Positions 51,641 through 62,258 of a stretch of 64,000 nt of DNA are shown piece after piece. The notes beneath the pieces are model-generated. The model worked only from the letters and a program-made list of their open reading frames with translations, was not told where the DNA came from and searched no databases. Numbering within the stretch: position 1 is the stretch's first letter; each line of letters opens with the position of its first letter. Position numbers and translations under genes: made by a program. Source of the stretch: Anarhynchus alexandrinus (Eukaryota > Chordata > Aves > Charadriiformes > Charadriidae); assembly GCA_008711295.1 (NCBI GenBank), contig VUYV01000147.1, forward strand, positions 1,554,577-1,618,576, in the 5' to 3' direction.

Positions 51641-53601
51641 TTTTTTCCAGAACACAGTCCCTCCTTTTACAGGGTGTTCTTTAGGCCTAATAAGGCTTTC
51701 TGTTCAACTGTGTAAACAAGTCTGGTGTTAAAAGGAACTGTCTTTCAACAACAATTGAAGGTCTCTGCTTTTCACAGCACCACTAATTTTTGTGCTGTAA
51801 GCTAACATCACTCAAATTAACTAATTAGACTCTCACCTGAAGTAGGATGGTATCTGCTAGAGACATTTTTATAGAAATGGTTACCAGCCTTACTATCAGC
51901 ACTGTCTATAGCATATGCACAGGATATTACAATATTCAGCCTAATAAACAATAATCAACTGCTTCTCAGCCTTAAAGGAAACAGCAGATTATAGGTTTCA
52001 TTTGTGGTAACATGGCCTCACTCAGTTCAGCCTCTGTCTGTGCTTAAAAGGAAACTACACTGAATTAACACATAGGTTTCTCACACTTCTGAAGGAATAC
52101 AGGAGGTCACTCACATGCTAATGGAGCAGATAAATACTGTCATCTTTAGTTGATGGAGGACTCTGAACCTGAACATAACTGAAGAGAACTGCAACCATGT
52201 GGACTCCCACTGCAAATCTCCTAGAAGTGTTAAGTGCTTCAGTTTTTCTTCAGTGGCATCTAACTTTGAGACCAAACTAAGTCATCTTGGGTAGAATATG
52301 GGTATTTGCAAGAAGCAAAAGGCTGAAAGCAAAATTTTCAATGACAAATATTAATAGTAAATACTTCCTTCAGGCAGGAAAGTTTCTACAATTGCTTCCA
52401 TCACCTATTTGCCAGCTGCAAATCAGATGCAATTTCTTCTAAAGTTTAACTTCATTCTGGTCTCTAACTGTTGCTTCAATAGAAGCATTCTCCAAATGTC
52501 CTGATTTTACTACATCTATTCCCCCACCCACCTCTCTCTATATTTCTGACATCTACAGATGAATTTTCCCTTCTGTAGTACCACTGGTATAGAGTGGGCC
52601 ACAGAAGCATTCCGAAGCCTGTCTGTTCAATAATAATTAACCACTTGCTTCTGGCAACCTGGATTTCCTGGCACAAAACACCCTGTCAGCACTGAATAAA
52701 CTATTATTGACTGCAGTCATCAAACAAGCACTCCATTGGTATCCTGCAATTACTAAATTTTCCACTGCTATAAAATCTTTAGCACCCCAAGTACTGCCAC
52801 TGAGGCTCCAAAACTGCCTGTCCAAAATGAAATTTTTGTCTTCCTTGCTTTGTTTTTTGGCATTAACCCAGTGAATCCTAAAGCGCCTTTTCTGCTTTTT
52901 GATAGTTCTGCAGGGTAATAATATTTCTAATCATATATTCATATCAACAAAAACTACATGACGAAGACAATAAAAACCAGTAGAAGGCTGTTTTTGCTTA
53001 TATGGCTTCTTCTCTATATTTTTTCCTAAGAGGGACAGAACAAGCTCAAAATGCAAAAGGAGAACACGGAGACAGAATGATAAAGGTCCAGCATAGCTTT
53101 ACTGGAATGGGGCGTAATCAAAAGTGTAAAGGGAATTTTTGGAAGGTGCTGAAAGGAGGGTTGGTGCTGTAAGAAAGTAGATGGTCTCTGAGTTGTTTGC
53201 CTTGATCTCCATCAGAGAAGCAGAGCTTTCTACATTTCAACATTTAAATAAGCAAATCTCCACTGAAATAATTGATCCATATTATCATTTTTTTTTCTCT
53301 AACTAGATGACTCTAGAAAGTTTGGAGTTCTTTGAGTGCTGTTTGAGACAAAAGGATGTTATACAGAGCCTCCATGTCAAACTTAAAGCTTTATAACTTT
53401 TCATGACCACAGCATCACTCCTAGTCAAAGGGAAAGCATGATTTGTGATTAGAATTTCAGAAGCCATCATTTAATCTTCCCTGTTTCCACCCTTCATTAT
53501 GGTGGACCTAAAGGTGGGCTGTACAAATTACTTCCTTTGCCAGACCATCTTTGGACTATAATATATCACACAGTTTGAAGTACAACAACTTCATTTTTTC
53601 A
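51641..53601. other. Unique non-coding sequence
   Basis: No gene or clear repeat is visible. The region is AT-rich with several short poly(T) runs. Confidence 0.5.
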
Positions 53602-53700
53602 GGCATTCCTTATCCCATTCATGTGGTTCATTTTAGATGGGTTCGGCTGCATCGACGGTCTGCACGGCTGGAATGTAAACAAGGAGGGCCTGGCGGGTGA
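53602..53700. other. Small CpG-containing GC patch, exon-like on both strands
   Basis: The 53636-53700 core has several CpGs and much higher GC than its surroundings. On the plus strand a TTTTTTCAG acceptor-like site (ending 53601) is followed by an open frame with a hydrophobic start, Ile-Pro-Phe-Met-Trp-Phe, and a GGTGAGG donor-like site near 53697. On the minus strand a long pyrimidine tract ending CCCGCCAG is followed by an open frame of about 18 codons ending Asp-Ala-Ala-Glu-Pro-Ile and TAA, which could be a terminal exon. A forkhead word (TGTAAACA) also lies inside. I recognise no protein family, and a regulatory element is equally possible. Confidence 0.2.
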
Positions 53701-54399
53701 GGCAGAGGAAGGTGAAGAAGCAAGCTCCAGAGATTGTGCTGGGTAATATGGAACAGCCCTGATATGATTTCAATTAGAGCACATGCCACAGGATCATTTA
53801 CTCACCAAAAAAATTCAAGGACTTGTGGGCTAGAAACCTCTGTTTAGAGGAAACTTCTCTGCCCTAGGCTGCTTCAAGATGTCACTACATTAGCTAGATT
53901 TAAATATGTGTGGCTCATTCCAGATTCAGTGCCCCCGAGTCTTTCTGGCATGATAGTCACTTTTTACTCAACTCCTCTCACTAATCAACAAGGAAGCTGC
54001 TGCAGAGCAGGGCTTGGAGGATATTTAGAGAGAAGAGATTAAATAAAGTGGAATCAGAGCAGCTTGGTTTCAAATTCAATCTCTTTTGCTAGCTCTTGAT
54101 GCCACAACTTGCTGCCTACTTCTGACCTTCTAAAAGCAAGTTCCCGCCGTAAATGAGGTTAACATTGCTTAATTCAAAAGCACATTGAGCTGGGGAGCTG
54201 ACACGTTAAATAACCCTTCATAAGGGATATGGAAGGACTTCAAGTTTCCTACCTCTCTGCATAAATTATTATTATTTGTGTTGCGCATAGAAGCCCCAGT
54301 CAAGAGTTTTCCCATTACTTCAGGCATATCAGAAACGTAACAATAGGCATTTTTTTCTCTGAAGACCTTACTGAGATGGGAAAAGTGACTAGCAGGCTT
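53701..54399. other. Unique non-coding sequence
   Basis: No gene is seen. The 54130-54240 block has GTTAACATTGC and TTAATTCAAA words and may be conserved. Confidence 0.4.
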
Positions 54400-54530
54400 C
54401 TTTTACAGATAAATTAACTCAGGATCAAGTGACTTGACCAAGGTCACACAAGAGTCCCATGGCAGTTCCAAGAACTGAGACCACTTTCCCCCTCCTCCAG
54501 CACCATAATCATGAAACTATTTCACTTTTC
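54400..54530 (-). mobile_element. MIR-type SINE, antisense
   Basis: The plus strand has TTTACAGATAAATTAACTCAG, then CAAGTGACTTGACCAAGGTCACACA, then TGGCAGTTCCAAGAACTGAGACC, then CTCCAGCACCATAATCATGAAACTATT. This is the reverse complement of MIR from the CTGTAAA segment through the CORE (GTGACCTTGGGCAAGTCACTT) to the head. It is the best-preserved MIR copy in the window because the CORE is nearly intact. Confidence 0.8.
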
Positions 54531-56689
54531 TAAGACAGCAGCAACTCAAATGAACTTAGTGAGAGAGAACGGTGTAAAGAGAATCATCTCGTTATACTGC
54601 CAGGGTTTAGAAAATGATGACTCTGAAAATAGCAGGCCAGGGAAATGTTTTATTTCTCAAACTCTTAACTAACTCAATACTTCTGAAAAACTTCCAAGTA
54701 AGTTTTTCTTATCCATATCCCACAAATGAAGGGCTAGATTACTGGGAGATGAAGTGCTTCTGGTGGAACAGGTCTTCACAAACAGAGACCCTAGACAGAG
54801 GAACAACTAACAGCGAGTACAGAGGACCTGAGGAGTAGATGTCGTCTTCCATATAAGCTGATTAAAAGATTGTTTGGAAGGCAGGTTATTATACAGTCTT
54901 TAAAACAATTATTTTAACAACGTCTTATAATTATTAGGGATGCGAGTGCTGCAAAACACACTCAGAGACCTTTGAAAACAGAACACACTGATGATACATG
55001 GCTGTGTCCTTGGGTCCCTCATATATCCGTGTGAACAAAAAGCAGCTCTTTGGAGTTCACTGAGGCCGTGTTCTGGTGAAACTCATGAGAGCTGGATACA
55101 TACCTGCTGTGGCTCTATGCATAACAGACAGCAGCATTTGAAAATAATAACAGTGAAGTAAAAAAATACAGCCATCAAATATTCTGTTGTTAAGAGATAC
55201 GCATCTGTGATGAAATGTATTCTCTAGCTCTGCTCTAAGTGTTACAGCACTGCTCTTTCAAAAAAACGGAACTGGAAGAAACTGAAAAAGTGACACATGC
55301 CGCTTGCCTCACTGAATGTTATTTTAATACTAATGTGGAAATTTTGCCTTGTGCACAAACACTTTTCTTTAGGGTGGATAAAAAAAAAAAAAGCCCTCGA
55401 AGAATTCTGTATCTATTTCACTGGTGATGACAAGTATGTTAATTGCTTGCAGATAACATCTGCTCTAGTGAAATCAAGATGCAGGCTCTCACTGGACTGC
55501 TAGTGCTACACTTTGTGCTTTGTCTAGGAGGTCTACTGCTCTTTGCTGAAGTTTGAAGGGAGCTGAAGTGCCTTTGAATTTTTTGAGAATCTTCCAGTAA
55601 CTGAAACCAAATCTGCCAGGAGTCCTGGGTCATCGCAATGTCTCTCTTTGAGCACAGGACTTACCTTTGAAGCTCAGAGACTTTCACTGACCATGACGCT
55701 GAAGTGTGCTCTGGCTGAAACAAGTTCATGGTGATCTGCCAACAGCCCTGCATGAGAGAGCCTCTGATTTCTTTCTGTTTACAGTAGAAGGTGAAGGGCC
55801 TCTCCTGCTAGGAAAGCGTGAGCCTGGTAAATATAATGTCAGATCTAAGGAGCCCTTATCCTCTACAGACCACATTTACAATTTTACAGTGCGCATATGC
55901 AGACCCTGCCATGAAGTTACTTACCAGATGTGCCTATTGAGTCTGTCAATCACACTGTTGAAGAAGCAGCTCCAGACTGTTACCATTCCCTACTTCCCAC
56001 CGTGCATTTGCATATGTGTTCTTCAGGAAACTTGTAGCTTCCCTAAAATACTTGAATCTAATTAGCTCTCCAACATGAGGAAAAAATCCTGGCAATCTGT
56101 TATTGCAATAGCATTTATGAGAGAGCAAGGGACAAACAACTCCCACTCATCCTTAAGAGCAGACCATTATTAAAATCCTAAAGGCACAGTGAATAGCAAG
56201 TAGAGGTCAATATGCAATTGCACACTTAATAGAGCTTGTTCTGTGCCAGTCGGGTTCCCACCAGGAACAAAGTTCAGCCATATACTGAGGGATGTTGCCA
56301 GGAGTTGTACTGCCTAGAAAAAACAAAAAAGGCATTTCTTGTTTTTATTGAATTGATTTCCAAGCTCCTCTTCTGTTTAGGGATAATCAACTGCACAAAT
56401 ATAGGATAGAAAAAAACTGCAAAGCAGCTGAATTGCAGAACGGGCACTTATAGTGGACTGTATATATGATCTATCTATGGAGATAAAGCTATATCAGCTC
56501 TATCATAGATCATTAAGTGAACATAACTTAATGGTGTTTCCCCGTTGTGGCAAAGGGAAATTCTGTTACTAGGCTGTACAAAGAAAGGTAATGCCTATAA
56601 GACATAGGCTGTGGTTCTTCTGCTTTGTGCACTGCTGGCAAGGATGCAGTGGAAGTAAACACATTCAGTTTGTGGAGCCTAATTAAAGA
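54531..56689. other. Unique non-coding sequence
   Basis: No gene is recognised. An A run lies at 55379-55392. A 9-bp perfect inverted repeat ATGATCTAT (56466-56474) / ATAGATCAT (56505-56513) is separated by 30 bases. Confidence 0.45.
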
Positions 56690-57130
56690 AGGTTGTGGGT
56701 TGACTAGAGTGAGCCCTGAGAACAGCAGCAAGAATGATCAGAGGTTTTTAAACATACAGAAATATTGAAGAAATTGCAGTTATCTAGTCCAAAGGAAAAA
56801 CAACCAGGGGAAACATGATGATGATTCAAATACATGTAGAACAGCTATGAAGTGAGAGAGGTAATACACTGTTCTCCGTGTCTGGTAAGGATAAGGCAAG
56901 GGGCTGCAAACTAAACTCACAGCAAGGGGGGTTTTAGTCTGAAACCAGAGAAAACTTTCTAACAGAAACAACTGTGAAGCCCTGGAACAAACTGAAGGTT
57001 TGTGAAATCTTTACCACTGGCTGTTTTTAAGAAGAGGCTGAGCACGTTCTTTCTGGTGATGCAACTGCTCCTGTAATGGGTTAAAAAGATGGTTTAAAAG
57101 GGTTTTCAAAGGTATTGGCAAGTTTTTTAG
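56690..57130 (+). mobile_element. Ancient CR1/L3-like LINE 3' fragment
   Basis: In sense orientation the order is GAACAGCAGCAAGAATGATCAGAGG (the Arg-Ala-x-Arg-Met-Ile-Arg-Gly position), TTGCAGTTATCTAGTCC (the Leu-x-Leu-x-Ser zone), AAACATGATGATGATTCAAATAC, AACTGTGAAGCCCTGGAACAAACTG (the Trp-Asn-x-Leu position) and GGCTGTTTTTAAGAAGAGGCTGAGCAC (the Leu-x-x-Phe-Lys-x-x-Leu position). This order and spacing match the C-terminal end of CR1/L3 ORF2. No long open frame survives. The 3' limit is approximate and no octamer tail is visible. Confidence 0.8.
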
Positions 57131-60100
57131 TATAACTTGACAGAACAAGAGCCATACAAGGTAGATGGTCTTTCTTTTTTATAGGGTATTCCTAAAAATT
57201 CTAAACAGCGCCAGTCTCAAGAGAAGCTGAGCAGCAGGGTCCCCTCTCATTAAATTGCTGTAGAAATGGCAACATCATTTCTCCTTTTGACCTTGTGTCA
57301 GCCAAAGTTTTGAGATTGTTCTGGCTACACCTTTTCCTCAAAACAAGCACACCGAGGGGATTTTTAAACTCTAAAGCTAGATTTTATTTGACTACATACT
57401 GAAAAAAGTCACTTTTTGAACAGCAAAAATTTCAATCTGCTGGGAATGACAAAAATAAAAGCAAAATAAATCTCTCCCTGTCCCCTTGCCTACTGTGCCA
57501 TTGCAGGGCCGGGGTGGGGGGATCCTTTCCCCCAGTCTTTTCTCAGCTCAGGAATGTTTAGCGGCTTCCTGGGATGCAATAAATTACACACATTCCCTCT
57601 GTGTCCCTAGATAAAGTCAGTCTCCTTCCCCCACTGCTGAGGCGAGGTTGTGCGTCTGCCCGCTGCTCCTCTGAGGACCGGCACAGCGCCCGCTCATGCT
57701 GATGGCTTCCAGCCACCCCTGTGCTCCTCACCCTGGCCATGTACACCCAGCCTTCTCCTCCAGTACGGCTCGAGTCAGCTTGTCCCCAGAGAGAGCTGTT
57801 CCCCCCACCCGCCGAGGCTCCCGTCTGAACCCCAACAGTGACCACCAGAACCAGGGAATAGGCATCTTTCCTCCCTGCTGTCAAGTGCAGCCCTTTCAAG
57901 GAGCGCAGTACCTCGCATATTTTACCTCTTGGTTTGTTTTCACACCATTTTTCTTTTGGGTTTTCTCTAATGGGAAGCTGGAAATTTTCCCTGCACTGTC
58001 CTGCTCTCAGAAGGGACAGAGATAAAGTTTCACAATAATCCCAAATTTGCCAAATATTACAGAGCAGGGATTGTGGAGAGGTGGGGCAACAACTGGATCA
58101 GTATTTTGGTCCAGGGAGAAACTTTGCATTAAGTCATGTGGTGTGACAACATTCCCTTATCTGCAGAAATCCTTCACTTCTGCTCTGTAAGCACTATTTA
58201 AAAGCCTTCTCATGAACAACTGAAGACCTCAGGTCTCAACGGTATAGGGAATCTCAGTTACAGTTGGAAATTAAAAAGAAAACCAAAACAAATTAAAGGT
58301 CAATTTAAAATAAAATGAAGTTCAGTACATTAATCAGAGAGAGATTTCAGAGGTGGTTAACCAGATAGTTAACAAGGTTTGTCAGCACAGCCTTTCATAA
58401 AAGGGCAGTATCAATCATTTCTTGCCCTAGAATGCAGCTCTGGAATTTCTTAGCTGGTTTGGTACTCAACATATTTCACTACTAACTCTGTAATAGCTTA
58501 ATAACATGAAAATTTCCAGGTTTTACACAGAGGAATGAAGGATTTCATTTTATTTCATTCATTATAATGCAGTAGAGTTTCATTTATTTCACATATTTTA
58601 ATGTAGTTTCCTAAAATGAGTGTCTAAAATTAGGCTTTTCAGTTTATAGAAATCAATTACTTGATTTTGCAGAACTGCTTAGCACCCAGCAATACCTACC
58701 AAGGGCATTCAGCATCTGTTGGATACAGAACATTTACTTGCCTAAACTTGTGGCCACTTAGAGCCTAAATTAAGGCATACCCTTCCAAAAATCTTGTAAC
58801 AGCTGTTATAGGTTCCTGTTTACCAAAAAAGTCTTTCTACTTCACTCCGTTTGGTTTTTTTTTCCTCAACTCCATATGAATACAACTAGCTGCAATCTGA
58901 TGTTGAAACTTCTTTCTCCAATGCTGAGTTTCAATTTCTGTAGCTTCAACCATCTGTTTATTCTTCAGGTTATAAAAATAAATGCTTTCTTGTTAAAGCT
59001 TTGGTTCCCTGACTCCCTTTCTCCCTCCACAACTTTTGAAAATAGGAAAGGTTCGGTAACCTGATAGATTTACCTATATCCAGGAAGGTTACTGTTATTT
59101 ACTCCCTGGCATTGGAAAATTTGGAATGTAAAAAAAAACATTTCTATATTTGTGTAGCTAGCCATACAGTCTCTGAATGGTTTTTTGTTTTGATTTTTTA
59201 CATTATATTGAAACAGAAAACATGATTATATAACTGACATCTGTGTTATTTTAAACTGGTGCTCATGCTCACATGCCTTGATGCCAGTGTAGCCATTACT
59301 AATGTCAAAGGTAAGAGACAATAATAACTGTCAAGCTGCAAACAAGCCATTAAAAGGCAATATACTTAGTAAAGTTATACTGAAAAAGAACATGCTGTTT
59401 TCCACTGAAATACTGTAAATCTCCAAATCATTCCATCACTTTCAATTATGTCCTTCCACTTGCTTCTTTGTGACAATCTTCTAAGATTGGCAGAACTGCC
59501 TTCTTTTTTAGTCTGTTTGGTTTGGGGGTAGGGGGACATTGTTGTTGGGGTTTTTTCCTTGTCTCCTTATCCCTACCTGGATACTGTAGAGATCTCTCAC
59601 ATGTATAGCTTATTGACTACCATGACCCTAGTCTCTTAATGTAGAAATAACAAAGTCTGTATTTCAGCAGTGCCCTTTTGTGAATTATTGTGCCCTAAGA
59701 TACCTGCTATTACGGACTAAAATAAATGCAACGTCATCCATAGCTGGGGAGTCCTCAGTTGAGAGAAGATCCGTAGTACACTCTACCATAAGATTAATTG
59801 CTCTAATGACTCAGCAGAAACAGTTCATTTCTGAGGCTTCCTTGCTTTAACACTTTACCCAGTGAAATAACCTTTGAAGGATTTCTCAGCAATCCCTTTG
59901 CCTATGTTATCTGTTCACACCTACTGGAACTCAAAACTGAAGAGCTGGGGGCAAATTACACTTGTTAAAACAGCCAGAAAAGTTAATGCCAAAACCAGAA
60001 AGGAAGGATAGGACAGAGGGAAGGAGGGAAATAAGAAGCAAACATTCTTTTGGGTAAAACTCCTGCAGACTTAGGTCCATAAACTGACCCTTGTGGTATC

Positions 60101-60599
60101 CACTTAGAAGGCTGAAAGCAAGACTTCCCTAGCAGAATTGCCTAGAAGGTCACTTACATTTTTGTCGGGTGTGGAGCCAGAAATCTAAAAGCATTAGTGA
60201 GAAAAAAAAGAAATATAGCAAAGTTACAGAGCCTTGCCAGAGATTCTAGTGTGTGCCCACCTTTGTGATAGAGGGTGAAAACACTTCTGTTTTAAAGCCA
60301 AGGGATTTAAGAAGGCTCAAGTCTACAGCTTGAAGAACAATTTAAAAGGTGGTGAATGCACTGGAATTGTATTTTCCCTTTCTTGATTGCCTGACAATAT
60401 GCCTCCTATTTATGGAAATCTGCATATTTTGTCAGTTGTTCACTGATGAACTGCTTTACAGATTGTGAAGAAACAATTTGGCCATCATGTTCTCGAAGCC
60501 ACACAAAGAAAAGAAAAATGCACAATTCCCAGCTCATTTATGCTTTCAACCATTCCCTCTTGCCAGAAAGAACATCCCTAGCCACTTGCTTCAGAAAGA
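57131..60599. other. Unique non-coding sequence with a GC-rich patch
   Basis: No gene is seen. At 57480-57850 the sequence is GC-rich, with a G run at 57510-57521 and overlapping open frames on both strands (up to 113 codons), again the pattern expected from high GC. A purine-rich stretch lies at 59998-60040. The 58670-58790 block has words such as TTAGCACCCAGC and GCCTAAA that recall an old repeat, but I cannot assign it. Confidence 0.45.
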
Positions 60600-62258
60600 A
60601 GTTCCGGGTACCCAGCCCCCTGAGCTGGAAGACAGGGACAGGGAGCAGAATGAAGTCCCCATAAACCAAGGGGAAATGATTAGTGACCTGCTACACCACT
60701 TAGATGCATGCAAGTCTATGGGGCCAGATGGGATCCACCCAAGGGCACTGAGAGAGTTGGCGGAAGTGCTCATCAAGCCACTTTCCATCATTTATCAGCA
60801 GTCCTGGGTAATCAGGGAAGTCCCAGTTGACTGGAGACTAGCAAATGTGATGCTCATCTACAAGAAGAGCTGGAAGGAGTATCCAGGGAACTATAAGCCT
60901 GTCAGTCTGACCTCAGTGCCAGGGAAGGTTATGAAGCAGATCATCTTGAGTACCATCACACAGCATGTACTGGAAAACCAGGTGATCAGTCTCAGTCAGC
61001 ATGGGTTTATGAAAGGCAGGTCCTGCTTGGCTAACCTGATCCCCTTCTACGACAAGGTGACGCTCTTAGTGGATGAGGGAAAGGCTGTAGATGCTGTTTA
61101 CCTAGACTTTAATAAAGCCTTTGACACCATTTCCCACAGCATTCTCCTGGGAAAACTGGCTGCTCATGGCTTGGATGGCCATACTCTTTGCTGGGTAAAA
61201 AACTGGCTGGATGGCTGGGCCCAGGGAGTGGTGGTGAATGGAGTTAAATCCAGTTGGTGGCCAGTCACAAGTGGTGTTCCCCAGGGCTCGGTACTGGGGC
61301 CTGTTCTGTTTAATATCTTTATCAACAACCTGGATGAGGGGATCAAGTGCATCCTCAGTAAGTTTGCAGCCAACACCAAGTTGGTTGGGAGTGTTGATCT
61401 GCTTGAGGGTAGGAAGGGTCTGCAGAGGGATCTGGATGGGTTGGATCGATGGGCCAAAGCCAATGGTAGGAAGTTCAACAAGGCCAAGTACCAGGTCCTG
61501 CACTTGGATGACAACAACCCCATGCAGTGCTACAGGCTTGGGGAAGAGTGGCTGGAAAGCTGCCTCATGGAAAAGGACCTGGGGGCATTGGTTAGCCAGC
61601 AGCCAGCTGTGTGCAGTGTGCCCAGGTGGCCAAGAAGGCCAATAACATCCTGGCCTGTATCAGAAATAGCGTGGCCAGCAGGACTAGGGAAGTGATTGTT
61701 CCCCTGTACTCAGCACTGGTGAGGCCCCACCTCGAATACTGTGTTCAGTTTTGGGCCCCTCACTACAGGAAAGACATTGAGGTGCTGGAGCGTGTCCAGA
61801 GAAGGGCAACAAAGCTGGTGAAGGGTCTAGAGCACAACTCCTGTAATGAGCGGCTGAGGGAACTGGGGTTGTTTAGTCTGGAGTAAAGGAGGCTGAGGGG
61901 AGACCTTATCAATCTCTACAACTACCTGAAAGGAGGTTGTAGCGAGGTGGGTGTCAGTCTCTTATCCCAAGTAACAAGCAATAAAAAAAGAGGAAATGGC
62001 CTCAAGTTGTGCCAGGGGAGGTTTAGATTGGATATTAGGAAAAATTTCTTACCACAGGGGTTTTCAAGCATCAGAACAGACTGCCCAGGGAAGTGGTTAA
62101 GTCATCATCCCTGGAGGTATTTAAAAGACGTGTAGACATGGTGTTCAGGGACATGGTTTAGCGGTGGACTTGGCAGTGCTAAGTTAATGGTTGGACTTGA
62201 TAATCCTAAAGGTCTTTTCCAACTCAAACTATTCTATGATTCTATCATTCTATGAAAT
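60600..62258 (+). mobile_element. CR1 LINE, 5'-truncated, plus strand
   Basis: The element starts within ORF2 near 60600, just upstream of a [13 protein letters not shown] motif. It runs through the reverse-transcriptase core and ORF2 C-terminus and ends in a typical CR1 3' region, GGTTGGACTTGATAATCC...AAGGTCTTTTCCAAC. The terminal ATTCTATGATTCTATCATTCTATG octamer tail is at 62231-62256. It lacks ORF1 and the endonuclease. It is GC-richer than its flanks and much better preserved than the other LINE remnants here, apart from the copy at 37530, so it is among the youngest insertions in the window. No clear target-site duplication is seen, which is normal for CR1. Confidence 0.95.
60601..62160 (+). 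pseudogene. CR1 ORF2 reverse transcriptase, inactivated
   Basis: One frame is open from 60478 to 61695, of which about 60601 onward is CR1. Visible motifs in order are [47 protein letters not shown] (about 61107-61142), [17 protein letters not shown] (about 61266-61320), [11 protein letters not shown] and EKDLGAL. The catalytic segment that is normally Phe-Ala-Asp-Asp-Thr reads Phe-Ala-Ala-Asn-Thr (61363-61377), so both metal-binding aspartates are lost. A small deletion near 61590-61615 shifts the frame. The reading then continues in another frame from 61611 to 61886 ([38 protein letters not shown]) to a TAA. The remaining tail, [10 protein letters not shown], is in a further broken piece. 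Transcription from this truncated copy is not implied. Confidence 0.93.

Noticed and set aside
57558..58025. Open frames of 109-113 codons in the GC-rich patch
   Set aside because: Both strands are open at once and no protein family or splice structure is seen.
58670..58790. Possible old interspersed repeat
   Set aside because: A few suggestive words only; no order or boundary could be matched to a family.
61102..61523. Minus-strand open frames of 119-133 codons inside the CR1 copy
   Set aside because: They are antisense shadows of the CR1 reverse-transcriptase frame.
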